Positions 36,521 through 42,745 of a DNA stretch of 42,745 bases are shown here, piece by piece. Where the stretch lies: NCBI GenBank assembly GCA_002427845.1, contig DIYZ01000175.1, positions 6,400 to 49,144 on the forward strand, given 5' to 3'. The stretch is from Chloracidobacterium sp. UBA6041. GTDB taxonomy: Bacteria > Acidobacteriota > Blastocatellia > Pyrinomonadales > Pyrinomonadaceae. Positions within the stretch are counted from its first letter, which is position 1, and every line of letters starts with the position of its first letter. Below the pieces are notes generated by a model. The model was not told where the DNA came from. It ran no database searches and saw only the letters and a program-made list of their open reading frames with translations. Made by a program: the position numbers and the translations under genes.

Positions 36521-36667
36521 ATGATCCCCTTGGTACACCTAAACCGATCTAACACCCGGCCATAACAAGGCGGTTGGCAATAAAGCTACGCCAGAATTCA
36601 CAGCTCGCCATGATCGGAGTCGATTTCCCCCAGCAACCATTCAGGTCGCTTATTGGAGAGATGCTAG

Positions 36668-37069
36668 ATGAGATACATCACCGTAGAAATCTACAAACGC
36701 GGCAGCGTGAGCCCTCTAAATTCTCTCAGCTCGCGCTTTGACAGAGTAGCGCTGCCTTGCGCAACCGGTCCCCTGGAAGAACCTGAGATTGCCGGCATCC
36801 CTGTAATCAAACTCGTGCGACGTCAAGTCGCAGGCCGAGAATACGTCCACGCGGAACCCGAAGGCGACACGCGACACTCGATGTATGGCGGCTGCATCCT
36901 AGACGCTTCTGACTCACGCTTCCACGAAGCCACCGGTGTCATGTACCCGATCAAGCTCCACGACCGCTACGAACCCGCTCCGATTAGCACAGAAGCCCAA
37001 GAACACTTACGACCGGAGTGGGAAGCCACCCGCGCCTTCATCAAGGAAACTGGCCAAAAATTTGCTTGA
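36668..37069 (+). CDS. Hypothetical protein, 133 aa
   Basis: No family recognised. ATG 36668 has GGAGAG about eight bases upstream. Beta-rich N-terminus (MRYITVEIYKRGSVSPLNSL) and a charged helical C-terminus (EHLRPEWEATRAFIKETG). It starts a run of short, closely spaced + strand genes that continues to the end of the window. Confidence 0.7.
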   Translation: MRYITVEIYKRGSVSPLNSLSSRFDRVALPCATGPLEEPEIAGIPVIKLVRRQVAGREYVHAEPEGDTRHSMYGGCILDASDSRFHEATGVMYPIKLHDRYEPAPISTEAQEHLRPEWEATRAFIKETGQKFA

Positions 37070-37097
37070 AACCGGCAAGCGATAAAGGAGAGAGACG

Positions 37098-37736
37098 ATG
37101 CCAACCCCAACTCTTGACGAGTTCAAACAATGGAGCAGGGAGAATGCCAGGTTGGCTCTGGCTGTCTGCGAAACCCAAGCAGCGGCCGAAACAATCAAAC
37201 TCTTTGAAGTCGAATACATTAAACCGATATTCGATAGCTTCAACTTTATCTACGAAGGCAACTCCGTCGAACGCCTCGATACCCGACGCGGCGAGAAGTT
37301 GGCCGGTAAGCCGATCCCTTCGCCCGACGACTTTAACTTTTGCTTACTTCACGGCGACGACGAGCCTGAAGAAATAAAAGCTAAACTCCGTGCCTACTAC
37401 GCCGCCTGCGATGACGCCCACCGTGCCCATGGTTACAAGGATCTTCCCAAAGGCCACTCTCCCTCGCTGAGAGCCGAGCATCTTCACCGGCAAGCAGAGT
37501 GGGCACTAATGGACTCTGCCGGTCCACTGTTTGGACTTACCGAGCACCCGCAGATGCCCGACGATCGTAAACACTATCTCGAACTTCTGATCGGCACCTG
37601 CATCAAGGCGCTCGATGAAATGCAGCAGGAATGCGGACTTGAGACTCAGCACAAGGAAGTCGAACCAAGCCCACTAAATCCAAGCCGCATACGCTGCGCT
37701 AATTGCTGCCTCGAGTTAGAAAGAAAAGCAGCGTGA
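37098..37736 (+). CDS. Hypothetical protein, 212 aa, C-terminal CxxC
   Basis: AGGAGAG lies about seven bases before the ATG. Mostly helical (DEFKQWSRENARLALAVCETQAAAETIKLF in parts), with charged stretches and several histidines (HLHRQAEW). The C-terminus carries RIRCANCCLELERK, a single CxxCC that could be half of a zinc site. No family recognised. Confidence 0.7.
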   Translation: MPTPTLDEFKQWSRENARLALAVCETQAAAETIKLFEVEYIKPIFDSFNFIYEGNSVERLDTRRGEKLAGKPIPSPDDFNFCLLHGDDEPEEIKAKLRAYYAACDDAHRAHGYKDLPKGHSPSLRAEHLHRQAEWALMDSAGPLFGLTEHPQMPDDRKHYLELLIGTCIKALDEMQQECGLETQHKEVEPSPLNPSRIRCANCCLELERKAA

Positions 37737-37765
37737 GGAACAATCTCCCTCGCTAACTAACCACC

Positions 37766-38344
37766 ATGAGCGATTTCCAACCCACTCCAGTCTTGATCCT
37801 TGATCAAGAACAAACTCTGGTACTGCTTGGCCAACCAGAAAGCTCCTTGCCTGACAACTTAAATAAGTTCCGGATCAAGAGCACCTGGCTATGCGCACTG
37901 CTAAACGAACGCGAGAGAGTAGCCGGGTTTCAATACAACGCCCAATTTGAGCAGTGGTTCGAGCAACAATTCCAAATCGGCTCCATCACCGAAAAGAATT
38001 CAATGCTCTCCTTACTCGTCTACAACGCCCAATGCTATCGGCGTCACGATGCGCTCATTGAAGCCGGTTGGACACCCGGAGAACCAGCAATACTAGAAAA
38101 GGCCTTCAAACGAGGACGCAAGCTTGAATACCTCGCTGAGACCATAATCGGCGGATCAGCAGTAACCACCCTTACCGTTCGCGAAGTTCACCGCCAGCTC
38201 TACGCGTTCCGTCCGCGCAAACGCAATCCGATCAGCATCATCGGCCAGCCTGTTAGAATACCGGCCGCAGTTCCGGCGCCGGCAACCAAAAATCTCACAC
38301 GCCCAATTGACGAAAACCAGATCACACTACTCGCCGGCGAATAG
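37766..38344 (+). CDS. Hypothetical protein, 192 aa
   Basis: No family recognised. An aromatic and glutamine-rich block (NAQFEQWFEQQFQIGS) and a basic region (RQLYAFRPRKRNPI) precede a proline/alanine-rich linker near the C-terminus. It starts 29 bases after the previous gene; the leader is A/C-rich without a Shine-Dalgarno motif. Confidence 0.65.
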   Translation: MSDFQPTPVLILDQEQTLVLLGQPESSLPDNLNKFRIKSTWLCALLNERERVAGFQYNAQFEQWFEQQFQIGSITEKNSMLSLLVYNAQCYRRHDALIEAGWTPGEPAILEKAFKRGRKLEYLAETIIGGSAVTTLTVREVHRQLYAFRPRKRNPISIIGQPVRIPAAVPAPATKNLTRPIDENQITLLAGE

Positions 38345-38358
38345 CTTAAGGAACACTC

Positions 38359-38865
38359 ATGACCGTCACCACAACCGAAATCCGCCAAACAGTCGTCAAC
38401 GAAGCCATCCAACGCGCGACCCGCGAACGCGCCTTCCTATTCGTTTATGAAACCAAGGGGAAGCTCTTTGACCAAATGATCTGGGCCACGCTGATCGAAG
38501 GCGAGCAACCTCCGGAAGATGCGCGGCTTCTCTGTACCGTCAGCCAAGAAGGACACGTCGACTGGAAAATTGACGATCTGGTCCAAACCCCGATCGCAAG
38601 GGCCGCCCTGCCGCATCTATCGGAAATTACACTCCAAATCGAGGAAGTTCAATTCAATAACGTGACGATCGCCATAGCCTCGACGGATCCGGTCGCCGCT
38701 TACGCTGCGCTCTGCCAGGCTCTCGCCCGCTTCGAATACACAACCGATACTTTCCAAACTAACGGAGCGGCCGGCGAATCTGAAGAGCAAGGCACCTCGA
38801 TACTTTTCCCCCAGGACTCCGGACACGAACCTGCCCACCAGCTTGAAGCACCAAACACAAACTGA
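38359..38865 (+). CDS. Hypothetical protein, 168 aa
   Basis: AAGGA lies six bases before the ATG and the previous stop is 14 bases away, so it is in the same operon. The sequence looks alpha/beta: helix TEIRQTVVNEAIQRATRERAF (split), strands around RLLCTVSQEGHVDWKI and ITLQIEEVQFNNVTIAIAS (split). The C-terminus is polar. No family recognised. Confidence 0.7.
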   Translation: MTVTTTEIRQTVVNEAIQRATRERAFLFVYETKGKLFDQMIWATLIEGEQPPEDARLLCTVSQEGHVDWKIDDLVQTPIARAALPHLSEITLQIEEVQFNNVTIAIASTDPVAAYAALCQALARFEYTTDTFQTNGAAGESEEQGTSILFPQDSGHEPAHQLEAPNTN

Positions 38866-38885
38866 GCAAGAGGAGCTTAACTACA

Positions 38886-39116
38886 ATGGCAGCAGGCGTA
38901 CTCTCAGCACCCGGCACAAAATACGGACCATCCGCCGAACCATGTCACCACACTGACTGCGCAGGATCGCGAACTATCGCAAACACCGTTTGCCGCTACT
39001 GCGATAAGCCAATCGGCTACGATCGTCGCTTTTACAACGACGAAGGATATGTTCACGCCTCGTGCTCGGAAGACGCAATAGAACAAGAACGCGCGAATCG
39101 AACTTCCACGAAATGA
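38886..39116 (+). CDS. Small zinc-binding protein, 76 aa
   Basis: GAGGAG lies 10 bases upstream of the ATG. A CHHTDC motif (20-25) is followed by CRYCDKPIGY (C36, C39) and HASC (H57, C60), a treble-clef or zinc-ribbon-like layout: C-x2-C-x17-H-x2-C. A related C-x2-C...H-x2-C module occurs in the 40113 gene. Its stop overlaps the next gene's ATG (ATGA). Likely nucleic-acid or protein binding; function unknown. Confidence 0.7.
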   Translation: MAAGVLSAPGTKYGPSAEPCHHTDCAGSRTIANTVCRYCDKPIGYDRRFYNDEGYVHASCSEDAIEQERANRTSTK

Positions 39117-39853
39117 AACGCCCTGACCATCATCAAGTTTCCCTCTTCACACCAACGACCACTATTGTCGATGAACCTAAAGCCCCGAGCCCAACAACCG
39201 AGCCTACAGGCACCGACGCCAACAGCGAATCCCTCAACATCGAGATAACCCGCGACGAACTTGCCACCCAGGTCATCCAGGGATTCGTAAAGCACCGTCG
39301 CTGGGAAAAAGAACTTGTAGTCGGCGCCTCTGATGAAGAACTCAGCCTGGCCCTGGGTAATTGCTGGGCCAGCAACGCGCACCTTCACATCCATTGCAAC
39401 ACCGATCCCGCACCACACGTTATCTGCACAACTCCCATGGGACAGGAACTGCTGCGCCTTGAAGCGGCGGAGATAGCCACATTAGTTAGAACTCACGCAG
39501 AGATTCCCACCGTACCAAGCGAAGAAGAAAGACAGCGACGGCTAAGCGCAGAGCTTGATAATCAGCGCGCGGCCGCGCGTGCCGATATCTTCACTGCCGT
39601 GCAAGGTATTCTCGGAGACAAGAGCCGCAAACGAGAACAAGGATTTACCACCGAATTCGTTAACTTGCTATTTACCGAAAATTGCCTCGAGGAACAAAAC
39701 GAAAGCGCCACCCTCGAAACAATTACCGCCATGCTCATCAAGCGAGAATGGACCAAGTTGAAAGCAATGAAAGCAGCCATCCAATTAGTCGAACGCGCCG
39801 CCGGGACCTGGCGCTCCGTCGAAGGCTACTGGCTCAACCGCCCTTACTTCTAA
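39113..39853 (+). CDS. Hypothetical protein, 246 aa, translationally coupled
   Basis: ATG 39113 overlaps the previous stop as ATGA, which favours it over the upstream non-ATG start at 39062. The middle has a helix-rich segment (EELSLALGNCWASNAHLHIHCN, split) and a charged coiled-coil-like stretch (SEEERQRRLSAELDNQRAAARAD, split). The C-terminal half is helical and ends in GYWLNRPYF. No family recognised. Confidence 0.7.
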   Translation: MKRPDHHQVSLFTPTTTIVDEPKAPSPTTEPTGTDANSESLNIEITRDELATQVIQGFVKHRRWEKELVVGASDEELSLALGNCWASNAHLHIHCNTDPAPHVICTTPMGQELLRLEAAEIATLVRTHAEIPTVPSEEERQRRLSAELDNQRAAARADIFTAVQGILGDKSRKREQGFTTEFVNLLFTENCLEEQNESATLETITAMLIKREWTKLKAMKAAIQLVERAAGTWRSVEGYWLNRPYF

Positions 39854-39860
39854 ACGCCGA

Positions 39861-39900
39861 AATGCGTCGCCTCCGAACCGTAAAGCCAAAGCGACGCATT
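39861..39900 (+). terminator. Ten-base-pair inverted repeat just after the stop codon
   Basis: AATGCGTCGC (39861-39870) and GCGACGCATT (39891-39900) are perfect complements with a 20-base loop, starting seven bases after the stop of the preceding gene. There is no T-run, so it could be a factor-dependent terminator, a 3' end stabiliser or an operator. Confidence 0.45.
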
Positions 39901-39978
39901 CCCCACTCTGACAGCCCCTTCAGTAAAGGACAGCAACCCGGCTGTACAACTAATACAGAGGCGGACAATAAGAAAATG

Positions 39979-39988
39979 CCTATATAGG
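39979..39988. promoter_or_regulatory. CCTATATAGG palindrome in the 39854-40112 gap
   Basis: A 10-base perfect palindrome that also reads as an extended -10-like box (tgcctatata). No convincing -35 element is placed upstream. It may be a weak promoter or binding site for the gene at 40113. Confidence 0.2.
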
Positions 39989-40112
39989 ACACAAGAAACA
40001 ATTCCCTCAAGCTCTCAAGCGTGAGTTGCTGGCACAGCCACCAAGCCAAGCTTTTCAAACTAAACCTACCCGCACCAACCCACCAAATAAGCCTTTTGGA
40101 AAGACACCACAA

Positions 40113-40733
40113 ATGACAGCAACAACAGCCAGCCAAACCCCAGAGTATAAAGTTGTCATCAACTATCAAACGATCGGCCGGGAAACACGAAACATTACGT
40201 TGGAAGTTCCCGGAGACGACCAGCAGGACGCTCTCACCCGAGCTGAAACAAAACTAACTTCCGATAAACGCCGCAAGATATTCAAGATCATAAGCGGCAA
40301 AGCCACACCCCTGCCCCTTACCACTATCATCGCCGACGGCCTTGATAAATCCGTTGATGGCCCAGGCTGGGACGCCACACATCAGCGTGCAATGAACCTC
40401 GCCAACGCTGCTCCTGCCATGCGCGCGTTCCTTGAACGCATCGCCCGACTTGTCAAAGACGGAGAATGTCAAGACTGCCTTTTAGACGGAGACTCCCAAA
40501 ACGAAGATTGCGACGATCACGACGCTTTCGATATGCCAAACGATGATGCCGTCGACACACTTCACTCCCTCATCACCGAAGCCCGCGAATTAACAGGACT
40601 CGTTCCCTATAAATACGATTGCACTCGCTGTGAACAACCCATCCCTCTCGGCCAGGACGAATCAACCCCTTCTGGTTCAATGCACAAAGATTGCGCAGAA
40701 GACTACGAACGCGAAAGCCCCGAAGATTTCTAA
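40113..40733 (+). CDS. Hypothetical zinc-finger-containing protein, 206 aa
   Basis: I chose ATG 40113 (GGAAAG upstream) over a TTG at 40026, whose added 29 residues are low-complexity. The N-terminus forms a beta-rich segment (YKVVINYQTIGRETRNITLEVP, split). A CQDC pair lies near 119-122, an acidic stretch follows, and C170/C173 with H191/C194 form the same C-x2-C...H-x2-C module as in the 38886 protein. Function unknown. Confidence 0.7.
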   Translation: MTATTASQTPEYKVVINYQTIGRETRNITLEVPGDDQQDALTRAETKLTSDKRRKIFKIISGKATPLPLTTIIADGLDKSVDGPGWDATHQRAMNLANAAPAMRAFLERIARLVKDGECQDCLLDGDSQNEDCDDHDAFDMPNDDAVDTLHSLITEARELTGLVPYKYDCTRCEQPIPLGQDESTPSGSMHKDCAEDYERESPEDF

Positions 40734-40778
40734 TCATCTAATCACCCAACAAACAAAGCTCTGCAAACGAAAAGAACG

Positions 40779-41510
40779 ATGACCAACCCACAAACACCTG
40801 AGCCTGACACCCGCTTGACCTACTTTCAACTTGCAAAGGCAAACGCCGGCAAACTGATTCAAATAACTGAAAATGATTACTACTACATGCGCGACGTCTT
40901 GCCGCCGGTTTATGGCAAAGGCTGTTTTGCCATGGGCGAAATAGCCAACCACACCGCCCAGGACCACCCAATCTACTACTGGACCGCAGAACGCGAGGGC
41001 AAGTACTTTTGCTTCTACGGCATACAGGACCAAGCCGAGAAACAATTTCAATGGCTACCCGCCACAGACAACCTTCACATAAACTTGACCCCCGAAGAAC
41101 TTTCCGGCGCCCGATCCCTTCTCGATGAATTGGCTCAGGTTACAAAACACAGTGCTGACGCCGAAGACGGCAATCGGCTCAACTCACTCTACCTGCTCGT
41201 CGAAGCAGCAGAGAAAACCGCAGCCGCGCAAAATCAGCAATCCTCAGAAGCTATGGACGCGGTCAATACAATTGAACCAGCAACCAAACTAGTCTGCCCC
41301 AAATGCCAGAACGAAGACCAACAAGAATTCCGCTATCTCGACAATCCGACTCACTGGCGCGAAATTGTCGAAGTACGGCCGGGCCAACTACTCGTTGAAG
41401 GACTCTCGAATCAGTACGGCGAAAGCGAGGACTGCAACGACCGCATTGAGTGCCGCAGTTGCTACATGGAGTTTCCCATTCCTAACGGGTTTACTGCCGA
41501 CTTCGTTTGA
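40779..41510 (+). CDS. Hypothetical protein with C-terminal zinc ribbon, 243 aa
   Basis: The N-terminal half (YFQLAKANAGKLIQITENDYYYMRDVLPP, split; GKGCFAMGEIANH) looks like a small alpha/beta domain; such blocks occur in uncharacterised proteins of mobile elements. The C-terminal part has C173/C176 (CPKCQNED) and C225/C228 (CRSCYMEF), a classical four-cysteine zinc ribbon. Only a weak AAAAG-type site precedes the ATG. Confidence 0.7.
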   Translation: MTNPQTPEPDTRLTYFQLAKANAGKLIQITENDYYYMRDVLPPVYGKGCFAMGEIANHTAQDHPIYYWTAEREGKYFCFYGIQDQAEKQFQWLPATDNLHINLTPEELSGARSLLDELAQVTKHSADAEDGNRLNSLYLLVEAAEKTAAAQNQQSSEAMDAVNTIEPATKLVCPKCQNEDQQEFRYLDNPTHWREIVEVRPGQLLVEGLSNQYGESEDCNDRIECRSCYMEFPIPNGFTADFV

Positions 41511-41568
41511 CCGCTTAAGTTTCTAACACCCAGAACATGCCGGCACATACCAAACTCACAAAATCAAA

Positions 41569-42113
41569 ATGGACTACTACTCCGAACAATTCTCCTTCGA
41601 TTTTAGCCCTCAACCCCCATTACCCGCCCTAAGCACGCATACATCACCTATATCAACAACCACTCAACCCAGCCCACCAATACGCAATCGCCGCCGCCAA
41701 CACGTAATCGTTATCGACGCCATTCGCTTAAGCAATCAAGGAGACATTAGCAACTCCTACTCAGGCGACCTCATCGACAATGGCAAAATTCGTCGACCAT
41801 TCTCTTATAACGGAAAACTCTACGTCACCACATCCTCAGCCCACGGCCCTTCCCTCTGCGAAGCCGAAGCTTACCAGCTACTCCCTGAGTCTTTTTCAAT
41901 AGCGAGCCCACCACCTACGCAAACAAAATAAGCCGCGACGGCGGAGAAACCGCTCGCCACGATCCAAATGGCTTTTACCACGGCATCTCTATCAAACATC
42001 AGCGCAAAACTGCCGTATTAACCGGTCCGCCGTTAACGTTTGTTGCGCCCCAAATTCCAGGAATTAACGAGCGGACGGCACCAACGCAAAATATCAACCA
42101 GCTAGTTCACTAA
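41569..42113 (+). pseudogene. Gene split by a -1 frameshift at a T-run (broken or recoded)
   Basis: The first frame (41569-41931) encodes 120 residues and ends in a proline-rich tail. At about 41890-41897 (TCTTTTTCAA) the -1 frame continues without a stop to 42113 and reads much more naturally: ...YQLLPESF then FNSEPTTYANKISRDGG, then DPNGFYHGISIKHQ and AVLTGPPLTFVAP. Inserting one T in the five-T run would join them into one protein of about 181 residues. I recall a comparable block (DPNGFYHGM.VK...VL.GPP) in uncharacterised proteins. No start codon serves the second frame alone. The cause could be a real mutation, an assembly error in the homopolymer, or programmed -1 frameshifting. Confidence 0.65.
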
Positions 42114-42122
42114 GATCAAACC

Positions 42123-42745
42123 ATGACCACCTTCCCGCGTCTCTCAACCGCCTCGATTGGCAGAAATAAAGACGCCCCCAGAGTCTGGATCGAGGGACGT
42201 TACTTACTCGATGCCGGATTTGCACCTGGACGTCACATTCAAGTTGAATTTGCCGCCGGCAGAATCACAATAAAACTTAACAGCGATGGACCACGAACAG
42301 TATCGTCAAAGAAGCAAGGCCAGGTCCCCGTAGTAGATCTAAACTCCGGAGCTATCGCAACAACATTCGGTGCCACAACCTCCAAACTACAGGTTTACGT
42401 CTCCCCAGGCGAAATTGTACTAACCGCAACACACTCCGAAGCTCTACGCAACTCACGTTGCAGAAACGGATCAGAAGGAAGCGCGTTTTCCGGAGGCGGA
42501 CTATTAACCGAAGCCGCACGAGAAGCCGGGTTTACCCCAGCCTTCGCCATCGAAGTCGATGAGAGGTACGCAGCTATTTACGAGCGGAACCATCCCGAGG
42601 CGAAGATGTTCAACCTAAGCATCGAAGACGTACCGCTCGACTCCCTTCCCCAAGTTGAACTTCTTACGTTAGGAATTCCATGCGAGCCTTACAGCCGCGC
42701 CCGTACGTTAGACCGCGGAACAGGCGCTAAACGCGATCGTTCACT
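42123..42745 (+). CDS. Cytosine-5 DNA methyltransferase with SymE/AbrB-like N-terminus, 5' part only
   Basis: The gene starts at ATG 42123, nine bases after the split gene, and runs off the window after 207 codons. Residues about 18-52 (PRVWIEGRYLLDAGFAPGRH, then IQVEFAAGRITI) match the SymE/AbrB-like swapped-hairpin fold (P.I.L.G.WL..AGF..G..V.V....G.I.I). After a linker, methyltransferase motif I appears as AFSGGGLLTEAA (121-132), motif II region AIEVDERYAAIY follows, and motif IV is GIPCEPYS with catalytic C187. The usual motif IV is GFPCQ, so this is a divergent branch. The later motifs and target-recognition domain lie outside the window. It may protect the element from host restriction. 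Confidence 0.85.
   Translation, partial: MTTFPRLSTASIGRNKDAPRVWIEGRYLLDAGFAPGRHIQVEFAAGRITIKLNSDGPRTVSSKKQGQVPVVDLNSGAIATTFGATTSKLQVYVSPGEIVLTATHSEALRNSRCRNGSEGSAFSGGGLLTEAAREAGFTPAFAIEVDERYAAIYERNHPEAKMFNLSIEDVPLDSLPQVELLTLGIPCEPYSRARTLDRGTGAKRDRS

Noticed and set aside
36521..36667. Possible dif or att site next to the Xer recombinase gene
   Set aside because: No 28-base site with two imperfect inverted arms resembling dif could be found by eye.
39062..39112. Upstream non-ATG start for the 246-aa protein
   Set aside because: The ATGA overlap at 39113 is a stronger translational start.
40026..40112. TTG start extending the 40113 gene by 29 residues
   Set aside because: The added residues are P/T/Q low-complexity and the downstream ATG has a GGAAAG site.
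1..42745. CRISPR arrays, tRNA or rRNA genes, insertion sequences
   Set aside because: No regularly spaced direct repeats, cloverleaf-like sequence, rRNA motif or transposase was recognised on either strand by reading; an automated scan was not possible.

Overview
The window looks like part of a large bacterial mobile or extrachromosomal element (plasmid, integrative element or large phage-like replicon) carrying two defence-type cargo blocks. The host cannot be named from the sequence. One protein (7771-8493) resembles an uncharacterised family I associate with Planctomycetota and Acidobacteriota, so such a host is a guess. No phage structural genes, tRNAs, rRNAs, CRISPR arrays or recognisable IS elements were seen.

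Backbone, all on the + strand (1-8780, 11871-14336, 33720-42745). It opens with the 3' end of a DNA polymerase sliding clamp gene (dnaN). A MoxR-type AAA+ ATPase, a VWA/MIDAS protein and a third protein follow in tight order. Next come a zinc-finger protein, a sigma-54-type AAA+ activator and several unknown proteins, then a GHKL (Hsp90/histidine-kinase-fold) ATPase and a cysteine-cluster protein. After the large cargo block come an intact XerC/D tyrosine recombinase and a run of small unknown genes, several with CxxC zinc motifs. One gene is split by a -1 frameshift. The window ends inside a cytosine-5 DNA methyltransferase fused to a SymE/AbrB-like N-terminal domain. Backbone coding strands are visibly C-rich and G-poor, and many genes lack a Shine-Dalgarno sequence.

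Cargo, all on the - strand. Block A (8944-11496) is one gene: a superfamily 2 helicase with a C-terminal PD-(D/E)XK-like nuclease motif. Block B (33261 down to 14391) reads as one long operon: a 104-aa basic protein, a 347-aa unknown, a 1534-aa SNF2 helicase ending in a DUF3883-like domain, a DUF1156 adenine methylase, a DUF499 ATPase, a repeat protein with a PD-(D/E)XK-like domain, a DUF932-like protein, an Hsp70-TPR fusion and a compact UvrD-like helicase. The helicase, methylase and ATPase match the predicted Hma (helicase-methylase-ATPase) type, which is related to DISARM. The four downstream genes are not part of that core as I know it, and they are the best candidate here for an undescribed extended system. 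Cargo genes have balanced C/G on the coding strand and mostly canonical ribosome binding sites, so they look acquired separately from the backbone.

Proposed cooperation (inference): the methylase marks self DNA. The SNF2 helicase and DUF499 ATPase inspect or translocate on unmarked DNA. The repeat nuclease, the Hsp70-TPR switch and the UvrD helicase act as effector or regulatory modules.
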